Positions 48,254 to 56,696 are shown, numbered from the stretch's first letter. The stretch is 64,000 nucleotides of DNA from DATLMR01 sp035634255 (GCA_035634255.1 DASQDI010000012.1:30504-94503); one strand, 5' to 3'. Program-made: numbers and translations. Notes: generated by a model from the letters alone, not told the origin.

Positions 48254-48661
48254 TCAATCGAAGTCGTCCGTGAGCGGCTGGCGTCCGGCGAACCCTGCGT
48301 CAATTTCATGCCACCAGCCTATCTCGTCTTCGTCGGGCCGCCAGCAAAGGTACACTATGCGGCCATCCCTTTCGTGAGGGAAGTCGACGAGGCCGGTGCG
48401 AAAGTCCTTCACGTGCACGCCGAGAAGCTCGACTTCCTGAACCGCCTCGCTGAAGGCGATCAAGTGTATCAGGTAGGTAGGGCCGAAGGGGCTCCCGCCG
48501 CCGAACTCGGCCTTGGCTCGCGCGCGGTCAAGCTCCGTGCGCAGGCGCATCAGGGCCTCGCGCTCGCGCGCGATGCGCGCGAGCAGCTTCCGCAGGCGGG
48601 GTATGAGGCTGCGCGCTTCGCTCAGCGTGAATGTTCTCTCTTCACCTTCGTCTCCGTACAT
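48254..48661 (-). CDS. DUF2203 family protein
   Basis: The 135-residue protein matches the DUF2203 layout: an N-terminal helical pair (TFTLSEARSLIPRLRKLL, then an Arg/Glu-rich coiled coil) and a C-terminal block. That block contains LGVHVKDFRTGLVDFPHE, RIVYLCWRPDE and a Trp-rich WWHEIDAGF. The function of the family is unknown. The ATG at 48661 has GGAG 6 bases upstream; a start at 48688 would add nine residues. It lies 58 bases upstream of the PhzF-like gene on the same strand. Confidence 0.82.
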   Translation of the reverse strand: MYGDEGEERTFTLSEARSLIPRLRKLLARIAREREALMRLRTELDRARAKAEFGGGSPFGPTYLIHLIAFSEAVQEVELLGVHVKDFRTGLVDFPHERDGRIVYLCWRPDEDEIGWWHEIDAGFAGRQPLTDDFD

Positions 48662-48734
48662 GTTGTCTCCAGGGCCTGAAGTCACCATGCTCTATTATTT
48701 GCCTGCCGAGGTCAAGGAAGAGGGCGTTTTCAGG

Positions 48735-50504
48735 CTATTTCCTGTGGCCGATGGGATAAAAGCCGGGCAGCTCGATCGGGAGCCTGCCCTTGAACTCGAT
48801 CTCGCCGAGCACGGCCCTCAAAGCCGCCTCCTCGGCCGCCGGGTGATACTCGTACGCGAGCACGTACGTGGGAATCTCCGGGACGGACGCGATGAGGTAG
48901 GGGCTGCCGTACAGCACGAAGGCGAAGGGCTTCTTGAGAGTGGAGAGGTGCCTTAACAGGTTGACCTCGCCCTCCGACATGTCGATTGAGCCTTTCGAGT
49001 CCGACACCCTTATGAAAGCGTTGACTATCACCACGTCCGACAGCGCGGCCATCTTCCTGATAAGGCCGAACTCCGGAGGGGCCGTCTGGTCGGAGACCGC
49101 GACCGCAGTCACGTCCGTGTGGCGTTTCCTCAGGGCGTCCTGAAACGCGAGGCCGGGCGTGCCATCCCTCCACCCTTCGCCGTTATCGACCATCGATATG
49201 AAGAGCACTTTCTGCTCGGGCTTCAGGCGCAGGGGCAGCGCGCCCCGGCTGTCGCGAACCAGAGTGATCGCGCTCTCGATGATCTGCGTGGCGACCGTCT
49301 GATTCTCCCGGCTGCCGAGGGCGCGGTCGAGGTTCGCGATGTCGGCGAGTCTCTCTTTATGAAGCCCCAGGCGGGCCTTCGCCTTCAGTATCCGGCGCAC
49401 GGACTCGTCGACGCGCGCCCCGGAGATTTCGCCGCTCTCCACCGCGCGCCTGAGGGCGTTGAAGGATTTCTCGACGTTTATGGGAAAGAGCACGACGTCG
49501 GCCCCGGCCTTGATCGCGCGGACCGCGGCCTCCCCCTCCGGGTAGCGGTCGGCTATCCCGAGCATGTTCATGGCGTCGGTGAATATCACGCCGTCGAACC
49601 CCATCTCTTTCCGGAGAAGGTCGCCCATCAGCCGCGACGAGAGGGTCGCGGGCAGCGAGCCCGTCTCGATTTGAGGGAGGGCGATGTGGGCGCTCATTAT
49701 CCCCCCGACGCCCTCGGAGATGGCCCCCCGGAACGGGGGGAGTTCGACCGAGTCGAGCCGCGCGCGGTCTATGTCGATGGAAGGCAGGGCGAGGTGCGAA
49801 TCGATTGAGGTATCGCCATGACCCGGGAAGTGCTTGGCCGTGGCCATCACGCCTTCGGATTGCGAGCCGCGGATGTAGGCCCGCGCCATCCGCGAGACCG
49901 CCTGCGGGTCGCCCCCGAATGAGCGGATGTTGATTATCGGGTTTCGCGCGTTGTTGTTGACATCGACCACCGGGTAGAAGTTGACGTTCACCCCCAGGGC
50001 CCGCGCCTCGCGCGCCGTCACCCTCCCGGCCTGAAACGCCATCTCTTCGCTCGCGGTCGCGCCGATGGCCATCGCCCGCGGCAGGCGGGTGGCCCCGGTG
50101 AAGCGCAGCCCCACGCCCCCTTCGAAATCCGCCGTGATGAACAGAGGCGTCCGGGCCATCTCCTGCATGCGGCGGATCAGCAACGCGGCCCCGGCGGGCT
50201 CATGGATAGTGGATTGCTCGCCGAGCAGAAGGTAGCCCCCGACATGGAACTCCGTTATGTCGCGGCGGACCTGCTGGAAGGCTTCGCTGTCCTGGGTGCG
50301 GAACATCCCGACAATCGCGGGGACGATCAGCTGCCCGATCTTCTCGTCCATACTGAGCGAAGCCAGGGTCTTCTCCACCCACGCGGTCTGCCCGGCCTGC
50401 TCGACCTCTTTATTCTGCGCGCGCGCGGCGTCGGGCAGGGAGGCGAACAGGTTGGGGCCGCTCGCGAATATCAACGCCAGGATGATTTGCCTGATATATC
50501 TCAC
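48735..50504 (-). CDS. exported glycoside hydrolase family 3 (NagZ-like beta-N-acetylhexosaminidase)
   Basis: The 589-residue protein has a signal peptide (about 1-28) and a GH3 catalytic domain (about 40-380). The NagZ His-Asp dyad motif KHFPGHGDTSIDSH and the nucleophile Asp in GVIFTDAMNM are present. A C-terminal alpha/beta domain (about 410-589) follows. It likely removes beta-linked N-acetylglucosamine, for example from peptidoglycan or chitin fragments. Start is the GTG at 50504: GAGGT lies 7 bases upstream, it precedes the signal directly, and it falls 8 bases after the ABM gene stop, indicating an operon. The long N-terminal extension in the open frame overlaps that gene and is spurious. 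Confidence 0.88.
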   Translation of the reverse strand: MRYIRQIILALIFASGPNLFASLPDAARAQNKEVEQAGQTAWVEKTLASLSMDEKIGQLIVPAIVGMFRTQDSEAFQQVRRDITEFHVGGYLLLGEQSTIHEPAGAALLIRRMQEMARTPLFITADFEGGVGLRFTGATRLPRAMAIGATASEEMAFQAGRVTAREARALGVNVNFYPVVDVNNNARNPIINIRSFGGDPQAVSRMARAYIRGSQSEGVMATAKHFPGHGDTSIDSHLALPSIDIDRARLDSVELPPFRGAISEGVGGIMSAHIALPQIETGSLPATLSSRLMGDLLRKEMGFDGVIFTDAMNMLGIADRYPEGEAAVRAIKAGADVVLFPINVEKSFNALRRAVESGEISGARVDESVRRILKAKARLGLHKERLADIANLDRALGSRENQTVATQIIESAITLVRDSRGALPLRLKPEQKVLFISMVDNGEGWRDGTPGLAFQDALRKRHTDVTAVAVSDQTAPPEFGLIRKMAALSDVVIVNAFIRVSDSKGSIDMSEGEVNLLRHLSTLKKPFAFVLYGSPYLIASVPEIPTYVLAYEYHPAAEEAALRAVLGEIEFKGRLPIELPGFYPIGHRK

Positions 50505-50512
50505 GGTGTACC

Positions 50513-50806
50513 TCAAAGGGCTTTCCACAGCTCGATTTCGGTGGCCCCGTCCAGCAGGTCCGCCGCGCGCGCGCGGAATCGCCTGATGTGCTCGGACTGC
50601 GAGTGGGTTTTCAGGTGTGCTTCGCTCTCCCATCTCTCGTGGAAGAGGAAGCGCGAGGCGTCCTGCAAGGACTGGTGCAGGTCGTAGTTGATGCACCCTT
50701 CTTCGGCGCGGGTCGGCGGCACGAGGCCAAGAAGCTCCCGCTTGAGTTCTTCTTCCATGCCCGGCTTTGCCTTCATGCGGGCGATGACCGTCAGCTTGTC
50801 CGACAT
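50513..50806 (-). CDS. antibiotic biosynthesis monooxygenase (ABM) domain protein, YgiN-like
   Basis: The 97-residue protein is a single ABM domain with the family pattern LTVIARMKAKPGMEEELKREL, AEEGCINYDLHQS and FLFHERWESEAHLKTH. These small dimeric ferredoxin-like folds oxidise quinones or aromatic compounds in some members, or are of unknown role. Its ATG at 50806 follows AGGGGG. It begins an operon with the GH3 gene (8-base gap). Confidence 0.9.
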   Translation of the reverse strand: MSDKLTVIARMKAKPGMEEELKRELLGLVPPTRAEEGCINYDLHQSLQDASRFLFHERWESEAHLKTHSQSEHIRRFRARAADLLDGATEIELWKAL

Positions 50807-51040
50807 CCTATGCCCCCTGTTCGAATTTGAATGCTCCGCCTGAAACTTATAAAGCCAAAGCTCTGCCCAGATCAATCGCAATCGGCCCATAATGCAATCC
50901 GCGTCGGGCGCGCGGAGATTCGAATTAATGCTCGAAAACATGCGGCGACATACGGCAAAAGAACCTGTGTCGGGAAAAAAGGTCTGAACTCTTGCCGGAA
51001 GGGTTGATACTTCTCAGTTCAGAAGGGCCTCGAAAGGTGG

Positions 51041-51283
51041 CTATTTGGTCGCAAGAAGACTTTCGACTGAAATATCTTCGTCTATATCTTCCCAGTGAAT
51101 ACCTATGCCGCCGCCGATTAATCGCCATTCTTTCCGCTGCTCCGGCGTCGCATTCACAAGACGCGGGAACCACACCAGGGGCACAGATATCTCACGCCCA
51201 TCTACCAGAACGACTCGTAAGGCGTCTTCTGTGCAAGTGACATCCGCCGCGAGTGGCTCAATGTTGACTGCTAAGGTGCTCAC
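51041..51283 (-). CDS. DUF2442 domain protein
   Basis: The 80-residue protein fits the DUF2442 pattern: an N-terminal strand pair, then LRVVLVDGREISVPLVWFPRL, a EWRLIGGGIGIHW stretch, and the DEDISVESLL end. DUF2442 proteins often pair with DUF4160 proteins in putative toxin-antitoxin-like modules, but no DUF4160 neighbour is present. Start is a GTG at 51283, with GAGGAGA upstream; the frame's earlier TTG is less likely. The surrounding DNA is clearly richer in A+T than the rest of the window, suggesting later acquisition. Confidence 0.82.
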   Translation of the reverse strand: MSTLAVNIEPLAADVTCTEDALRVVLVDGREISVPLVWFPRLVNATPEQRKEWRLIGGGIGIHWEDIDEDISVESLLATK

Positions 51284-51538
51284 GGTATCTCTCCTCAAAG
51301 GAATCTTTGTTTTCTTGAACTAGCTTCTGTATCGTTACCCTTTGACTTTAAAACAGTAGGTACGCAATCAGCTTACCCTCAGAAGGGAAGCATTGGAAGG
51401 CGGTGCTAGTCATAAGGCCGCACAAAGACTGAGTTGACCGGACCCCTGACCCTCCTGCTTCAATCGTGCGCGGCGGCCTGCTTGCGAAACCGGGCGCGAA
51501 AGGTCGAGCCCGCAAGCTCCATGCCGGGCATTATGGAA

Positions 51539-51566
51539 GAGGCGCACGGTTGTTGCCGTGCGCCTC
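51539..51566 (-). terminator. hairpin downstream of the cysteine-rich peptide gene
   Basis: An 11-bp perfect stem (51539-51549 with 51556-51566) with a 6-nt loop lies about 20 bases past the stop of the minus-strand gene at 51587. It is followed on that strand by UUCCAUAAU, a weak U-tract. Confidence 0.65.
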
Positions 51567-51586
51567 GGGGCGAGTCCCGGCCATTC

Positions 51587-51823
51587 TCATTGGCAGTTCC
51601 TCAGACACCTGTTGCGTTGAAAGTTGCAGAAAGTCATGCAGGCCGAGGGCTGGTCTATACAACCGATCTGGCATTCCTCAAATTGCTGTTCGCATTCCTC
51701 GCAAGTGATGAACGCCTTGACTGTCCTCTCGGCCGGGGTGAGAGGCATCCCTATCAGCCCTACGACGAGAAGGCTGAGGATGATGAGCCTGCCAGCGTGT
51801 CTTTTGATCTTCGAAAGGAACAT
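51587..51823 (-). CDS. small secreted eight-cysteine peptide
   Basis: The 78-residue product has an N-terminal hydrophobic signal segment (about 12-29) and a mature region with eight cysteines at 41, 44, 51, 55, 62, 66, 73 and 77. After the first CxxC, the cysteines form three CxxxC pairs separated by six residues, i.e. an 11-residue period. The remainder is polar with no other motif. An AGGAGGT ribosome site 6 bases before the ATG and a downstream hairpin strongly support a real gene. I do not recognise a family. It may be a disulphide- or metal-stabilised helical peptide in the periplasm or outside. Confidence 0.8.
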   Translation of the reverse strand: MFLSKIKRHAGRLIILSLLVVGLIGMPLTPAERTVKAFITCEECEQQFEECQIGCIDQPSACMTFCNFQRNRCLRNCQ

Positions 51824-51966
51824 AGTAACCTCCTAAGTTTAAAGGTACGGTTTCGGCTTGCTTCGCCGCTTAATGGATTTGCGAAGCAGGGATTTGGCTG
51901 GCTGCTATTTTAGGCTCAACGGGATTAAATTGAAAGTGTTCGGCAGTATTTATTACACAAGTCGAT

Positions 51967-52995
51967 TTATAGGCTTCGCAGGTATTTCATGGCCTCCTGC
52001 TCTTCGTTCGAGGTCCAGCCTTCGTCCAATGTCTGGATCAACACGTTACGCAGGCCGGGGTTCGCCTTCAACATCTGACTGACTCTGGAATCCCTTCGCG
52101 CTATGCCGACGTACTCCAGGACCACGTCGTCAGCGTCCGTGCCGTAGTCGTTATTCAGGCTCGCGAACACCCTCTGCACGAAGGCCGGGTTCGCGTAGTA
52201 TTCCTTCGCCAGGGCCTGCGCCATGCCCGCCTCATCGACGCCCGTCCAAAAGCTCGTGAACCGCCCGACGAACTGCTGGGTCGCCGAATCGCTCGTGCCC
52301 ACAGCCTCGACATAGGCGTGGTCCGCCAGCAACGCTCCGAGGATGCCGCCTACTATGATCCCGACCGCTATCCCCGGAGGCCCCGCCCAAACGCCCCCGG
52401 CGGCCCCCATCGCGGCCCCCCCGGCGAATCCCCCGCCGAACCCACCGGCGATGTTCGCCGCCTCGCGCCCGGTCTGCCACCATGGGTTTTCCGCGGTGCC
52501 GATGTTGTAGGCCGCGATGGCGAAAGTGGCTAGCCACAGCCCCCGAGCCGCCCACCGCATGCGCGGGATACCCTTACTCACCCCCGCCCGGTTTCGCCCC
52601 GAACTCGCGATGACCTCCATTAAAACCTGCCGCTGCTGGTCGCCCGTCAATTTATTGAACGGCCCTTCCAGCTTCAGCTTTGCCATCGTCTTCGTTATCA
52701 CCTCTTCGAGCGTCAGGCCCTTCGTCTTCAGTTTCTGAGCGAGTGAGCGCCCCAGATCGTAATCCCGCAGCCGCCCCATTTCCATGATTTCGTTACGCAT
52801 CTGGTTCGCGATTTTGGCCCCGTTTGCCGCCGAAAGCTCTCCCGACTCCACGGCGGCCCGGATGCTCTTGCTCATCTCCGAGATTTGTTCGATGTACGCC
52901 ATCCGAACTTCTGCCATTTTCGCCAGGCGCAGCGCAAAGTTGTTCGCGGCTATCTCCAGCTCGCGCAGCGCGACTTCCAACTCTTGATCGGACAT
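51967..52995 (-). CDS. hypothetical protein with central glycine-zipper membrane segment
   Basis: The 342-residue protein is not assigned to a named family. The N-terminal about 150 residues are helical and coiled-coil-like. The central part (about 160-240) contains a hydrophobic helix followed by a Gly/Ala zipper (GGFGGGFAGGAAMGAAGG and GIIVGGILGALLA), like the pretoxin or pore segments of polymorphic toxins and T6SS effectors. The C-terminus (about 250-342) is helical. No signal peptide is present. Its ATG overlaps the stop of the upstream 148-residue gene by one base (TGATG), and AGGAGGTG inside that gene is its ribosome site, so translation is coupled. An effector role is inference. Confidence 0.72.
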   Translation of the reverse strand: MSDQELEVALRELEIAANNFALRLAKMAEVRMAYIEQISEMSKSIRAAVESGELSAANGAKIANQMRNEIMEMGRLRDYDLGRSLAQKLKTKGLTLEEVITKTMAKLKLEGPFNKLTGDQQRQVLMEVIASSGRNRAGVSKGIPRMRWAARGLWLATFAIAAYNIGTAENPWWQTGREAANIAGGFGGGFAGGAAMGAAGGVWAGPPGIAVGIIVGGILGALLADHAYVEAVGTSDSATQQFVGRFTSFWTGVDEAGMAQALAKEYYANPAFVQRVFASLNNDYGTDADDVVLEYVGIARRDSRVSQMLKANPGLRNVLIQTLDEGWTSNEEQEAMKYLRSL

Positions 52996-53441
52996 CAGGC
53001 ACCTCCTTTACGCACCTCGCGAACGGCGAGTTTATGCGTGCTCAGAAGCTTCTTATACTTCCAGCCAGCCGGTAAAAATAGACGGACCCCCGCCTCATTA
53101 CTCACCTCCAGCCGGTAAAAAATTTCATTCTTGAAAAACTCGAATTCGACCCAATCCTCGCCGCTCTCTCCGATCTTCAGAATGCCGGGGACGAAGACGG
53201 CACCCGCTTCGAGCGAGTCTTCGATCCGGTCATCCCGCCCGAGTAAGTACACGTGCAGCCCTTCGTCGTAAGGGCTGTCATCCGTCAGCCAGAGCAGCAC
53301 TCTCCCATCGCTCAACTCGAACTGTGCTTCCAGGATTACGCCATCGACCTCGACGGGCAGCGCTCGGCCGTCCCGCTCCAGAACCGCTCGGTGATTCTCT
53401 CTGTCCGAAATAAACAAGGAATATAGATTTACCTTTCGCAT
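52995..53441 (-). CDS. hypothetical protein coupled to the glycine-zipper protein
   Basis: The 148-residue product is acidic, mostly beta by pattern (alternating hydrophobic residues), and has no signal or membrane helix. I recognise no family. Because it precedes and is translationally coupled to the glycine-zipper protein, it could be an immunity protein, chaperone or adaptor for it. That is inferred only from gene order. The ATG at 53441 has AAGGGG upstream. Confidence 0.7.
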   Translation of the reverse strand: MRKVNLYSLFISDRENHRAVLERDGRALPVEVDGVILEAQFELSDGRVLLWLTDDSPYDEGLHVYLLGRDDRIEDSLEAGAVFVPGILKIGESGEDWVEFEFFKNEIFYRLEVSNEAGVRLFLPAGWKYKKLLSTHKLAVREVRKGGA

Positions 53442-53818
53442 CCCGGCCCCTTAACGTCGTATCGTGTCCCGACCTCTGTGAGTCTGAGTATCGCCAGTCG
53501 AACTGTGCCCTTACCCATAATAGACGCATTTTCTTCAAAGACACATGTCTTTAAATGTGGAGTACGCGCATGGCAGCGCGGTCGGATTCGGGCGCGGCGC
53601 GGTATCAATCAGGCGATAGGGGAGGGGGAAGATAGATTGTAAGCCGCTATCTCTCGCGGGGCGTAGATTACTCAGCAAACTTAGGAAGGGGTCCTCCTTG
53701 AACAAACAGGGCTCGGGCTATAACATAGGCTTTTGAAACATGGCGGCGATGCGGGCGCTGGTCACTTCGACGCTTGTCCAATCCTCCGCCGTCTCCGGCG
53801 GGTAATATCGAGGTTCCG
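53442..53818. other. divergent intergenic region (unknown pair / BON gene)
   Basis: This 377-base stretch without a gene has two small hairpins: AAAGAC/GTCTTT with a 4-nt loop near 53538, and CCGCCG/CGGCGG (53786-53791 with 53796-53801). The second lies just upstream of the BON gene ribosome site. TTGAAC and TATAAC near 53698-53724 may form a promoter, but their spacing is short (15). No open frame is supported. Confidence 0.45.
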
Positions 53819-54427
53819 ATGATGCGAAAACTTCTCACAGCGGTTGTCATCAGTCTTACCACGGCGGCCTTCGGTTGCGCGAAGCCCGAAAATGCCAACG
53901 ACGGCGGCAACGCGAACAGGCCCGCCGCGGCCGGCGCTAACGCGAACGCGAACGCGAACCGTGGCGAAGGGGACCGCAGCGACGCCTGGATTACTACCAA
54001 AGCCAAGCTCGCTCTGATAGCCGATAATCGCACGAGCGGATTCGCCACCGACGTTGTAACTCAGGATCAGGTCGTGACTCTCAGCGGCAAGGTCGATTCG
54101 GAAGAGGCGAAGAGCGCGGCGGACACGGTCGTGAAGGGCATCGAGGGCGTCAAGAGCGTGAACAATCAACTTCAGGTCGTCCCGGAAGAGAAGCGGCAGG
54201 AGGTCAACGCGAAAGACGAGAAGATAAACGACGACGTAGAAAAGGCCCTGGATTCGGACCCCGACCTCCAGGACCTGAGCCTCACCGTCGAAAGCAACGG
54301 CGGCGTGGTGACCATGCTCGGGACCGTCAGCTCCGAAGAAGAGTTGCTGAAGGCGGCGAGGGCTCTGCGCAGGATCCCCGGCGTGAAGGCGGTCGTGACG
54401 AGCGCGGTGACCGTCGAGAAGAATTGA
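53819..54427 (+). CDS. lipoprotein with two BON domains
   Basis: The 202-residue product has a lipoprotein signal with a lipobox ending in Gly-Cys (about residue 20), an Asn/Ala-rich low-complexity linker, and two BON domains (about 55-120 and 130-200). Each BON has the alternating beta/helix pattern with GKVDSEEAK or GTVSSEEEL and V...N.L...P-like ends. BON proteins such as OsmY or DolP associate with membranes in the periplasm and help stress tolerance or outer-membrane integrity. GAGG lies 7 bases before the first of two adjacent ATGs. A perfect 13-bp hairpin follows the stop. Confidence 0.9.
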   Translation: MMRKLLTAVVISLTTAAFGCAKPENANDGGNANRPAAAGANANANANRGEGDRSDAWITTKAKLALIADNRTSGFATDVVTQDQVVTLSGKVDSEEAKSAADTVVKGIEGVKSVNNQLQVVPEEKRQEVNAKDEKINDDVEKALDSDPDLQDLSLTVESNGGVVTMLGTVSSEEELLKAARALRRIPGVKAVVTSAVTVEKN

Positions 54428-54440
54428 GCGAGAAGTATCG

Positions 54441-54473
54441 AGCCGGAATTAAGCGAGCCCCTTAATTCCGGCT
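54441..54473. terminator. 13-bp perfect hairpin between convergent genes
   Basis: AGCCGGAATTAAG (54441-54453) pairs with CTTAATTCCGGCT (54461-54473) across a 7-nt loop. It lies between the BON gene stop (54427) and the M15 peptidase stop (54483). There is no U-run, so it may act as a bidirectional terminator. Confidence 0.65.
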
Positions 54474-54482
54474 GGTGAGCCG

Positions 54483-55274
54483 CTAGGCTTTTTTCGAGCC
54501 CGGTCTGCCCGATCTGGAAACCTGTTTTGAACTTCGCGAGCTACTCCCGACCGTCTTTTTCCTGCCCGAGGTGATTCTGATCTGGCACTTCGACTGGCTG
54601 AGTTTTATAGCCTGCCGCGTGCTCCGGTAGCCGTGCTTCTGCGGGTCGGCCTCGAAGTGCGCGGGGTCCGCAAGGCCGTACCTCCATTTGAACCCGTTCC
54701 TCGTCATCACCTTGACTATCTTTCGGCCGCGCGGGGTAAGGCGCTTCGCCCCGCGCGGACCCGAGGCGACGCCCGATATGTCTACCGCGAACCCCGCCTC
54801 GTGCAGGGAAGAGCCCGGAGGCTTGGCGTAGTAGAGGCCGGGATGGGCCTTACGGCACCTGCTGCTGCGCGAGCATTTGTGCAGCCTCGCCTGGTGCTCG
54901 GACGAGCGCCACGTGCTCGTGACGACCGGCTTGATGCCTGACCGTTTCAGGTCGCGCATGGCGGTGTTGAAATTCTTCTTAACCGCCGGGTCCATGTAGC
55001 CGGGCTGCTTGCAGGGAGCCGCCTTCGCCGTCTTGGAGCGCGACGCCTTCTTCCCCTTCGGCGTTAAGTTGCAGGTGCCGCAGTTCGAAGGCTCGCCGCG
55101 GGCCGGACCCCGCGAGGCCATCTTCGACGCGCCCGCCGCCCGCGCCTTCTTCGAGGATGTTGGCTTACGGCTTTTGGGTCCGGCCATCGCGGCCCCGGTT
55201 TGAATGAGAGCTACGCCCGTTACAAAGATGATGAGGAAGGCGAGGCTATTCCGCCCGATTGAATTTGATCCCAT
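54483..55274 (-). CDS. exported M15-type D-alanyl-D-alanine carboxypeptidase-like protein
   Basis: The 263-residue protein has a signal peptide (about 1-31), a Lys/Ser/Arg-rich linker, and an M15/VanY-like catalytic region (about 90-215). The zinc ligands are inferred as His148 and Asp155 in SLHEAGFAVD and His196 in DPAHFE. The C-terminal 40 residues are basic and Ser-rich. Its likely substrate is peptidoglycan stem peptides. The cysteine-containing segment CGTCN in the linker is unusual. AGGAAAA precedes the ATG at 55274. Confidence 0.85.
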   Translation of the reverse strand: MGSNSIGRNSLAFLIIFVTGVALIQTGAAMAGPKSRKPTSSKKARAAGASKMASRGPARGEPSNCGTCNLTPKGKKASRSKTAKAAPCKQPGYMDPAVKKNFNTAMRDLKRSGIKPVVTSTWRSSEHQARLHKCSRSSRCRKAHPGLYYAKPPGSSLHEAGFAVDISGVASGPRGAKRLTPRGRKIVKVMTRNGFKWRYGLADPAHFEADPQKHGYRSTRQAIKLSQSKCQIRITSGRKKTVGSSSRSSKQVSRSGRPGSKKA

Positions 55275-55458
55275 TGATGTTTTCCTATGGGCTTTTAACT
55301 TGAGGGGCTTGTCCGACGCCGAGCCTGGGCTGGTTGGCTCTGCGACTCAATGCGGAGATAGTATAGACCATCGGCCAACGCATTCTCCGCGGTCCTGCTG
55401 GTAGATCGCTTTCGCGCCGCTCGATTGTACACCGACGCGCGGAGGATTCAAACAAAAA

Positions 55459-56388
55459 TCACGGGGCTTTCAGGACCGTCGAAGCGAAGCACCGGCTACA
55501 GGCCGCGTACCCGGCGGCCCGCGATTCCGTGACCGACATGGCGCGCCTCTTCTTTCCGAGGTCCGAGCAGCCGGGTTTGTGATAGGTCCGGTCCCCCTGG
55601 GATACGAAGACGGCTTGATCCGATGCGACGGAGGGCGCGGGTGAAGAGCCCGAAAGCGCCGGGATGTTGGGCCCTACCTCCGAGGGCGGGAGCGGCGAAA
55701 GCTTCCGCGCCTTCTCGTCGCCCGCGGCGGGCGGCGGGGTCGCGGAGGCGAGCGCGCCGGCCTGCCCCCACACTCCGCGCATGGCCTGCATCGCTTCGCG
55801 CTCGAACACGCGGAACTGGTCGGCGAGCTTGAACGATTCGCCGCCCCTTACAAATGCGTGGCCTTGCCTTACCATCTCCGCGTTGAAGAGCGACCCGTCT
55901 TCGGAGTAGACGTAAGCGAGCGAGCGGCCCGCCTCGTCCTTGTTCCCGCGCGCCTCATTCGCCGGGTCGTATTCTATCTTCACTTCCTTGCCGAGCAGGG
56001 ACTTCTCCGCGAATGCCAGAGCGTCCTTCGCGTGTGCCGAGTAGCCCTCCGCCGGCGCCTTGCCGTCGGGGGACTCGATGCCGATGAGTCGCACCTGCCC
56101 GATGGTATCGACCTCGATTGTGTCGCCGCGCAGCAGGCGGCTCACTCGAAACTTGCCGGAGGGCCGCGACTCTTCCTGCGAAGGGGCCCTCGACGCCTCG
56201 GCCCTGGTTAAAGGGGACGGCTGTCTCGCCTCTTTACCCGCCAAGTATTTCGAGGTGGCGAAGCCGAAGATGAAGCCCGCGACCAGAGCGAGCCCCACGT
56301 AAACTCCCACGCGGCGCTTATCGACGCCGATGTTCCACCTGGTCGGCAACTCAACCGGACTCGATTCCTGTTTGCGTAACGGCAGCAT
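55459..56388 (-). CDS. membrane-anchored SNase-like protein with C-terminal metal-binding motif
   Basis: The 309-residue protein has one membrane helix (about 27-46) and a thermonuclease-like (SNase) domain (about 80-205). The C-terminal Ada/MTTase-like Cys/His segment (about 260-305) contains YHKPGCSDL and AGYAACSRC. Aligned by eye to staphylococcal nuclease, Asp89 matches Asp21, Arg100 matches Arg35 and Arg155 matches Arg87. The other two acidic positions are swapped: Glu105 where Asp40 is usual and Asp108 where Glu43 is usual. Whether it is still catalytic is unclear. It probably acts outside the cytoplasm. The ribosome site is weak. Confidence 0.85.
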   Translation of the reverse strand: MLPLRKQESSPVELPTRWNIGVDKRRVGVYVGLALVAGFIFGFATSKYLAGKEARQPSPLTRAEASRAPSQEESRPSGKFRVSRLLRGDTIEVDTIGQVRLIGIESPDGKAPAEGYSAHAKDALAFAEKSLLGKEVKIEYDPANEARGNKDEAGRSLAYVYSEDGSLFNAEMVRQGHAFVRGGESFKLADQFRVFEREAMQAMRGVWGQAGALASATPPPAAGDEKARKLSPLPPSEVGPNIPALSGSSPAPSVASDQAVFVSQGDRTYHKPGCSDLGKKRRAMSVTESRAAGYAACSRCFASTVLKAP

Positions 56389-56651
56389 GATTTTTACTCG
56401 TCAAGCGGGGCGCGTACCTTCTCGAACGGAGAGTTTCGAACTCGCCATCAATCAGGTGTCAAATAATTCGGGGATCAGAGTCGTGAGAAAAACTCACGGG
56501 TCGAATTCTCTCACTGCCGCGAGCCGCCAGTCAATAATGAACGATTGAAGCGGGCGCGGGCGAATATCGGAGGGGGTCAGCGCAAAAGAGCGCCCGCGGG
56601 CCGGAAAACCAAATTTTCCTAATAAAACAGAGGGTTTTCCCTGATTTTTGG

Positions 56652-56680
56652 TTGCAACTTCTAAATGAGTGTAGTAATCT
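56652..56680 (+). promoter_or_regulatory. predicted promoter of the HU gene
   Basis: TTGCAA (56652-56657) and TAATCT (56675-56680) are spaced by 17 bases. Transcription from about 56687 would give a leader of about 170 nt. Confidence 0.5.
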
Positions 56681-56696
56681 TCGCGTCGCAGTTAAT

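Noticed and set aside
50505..50696. N-terminal extension of the GH3 protein
   Set aside because: It overlaps the ABM gene and precedes the signal peptide; the GTG at 50504 with its ribosome site is preferred.
51434..51913. 159-codon plus-strand frame opposite the cysteine-rich peptide
   Set aside because: The minus strand has a perfect ribosome site, signal peptide and terminator; the plus frame has none.
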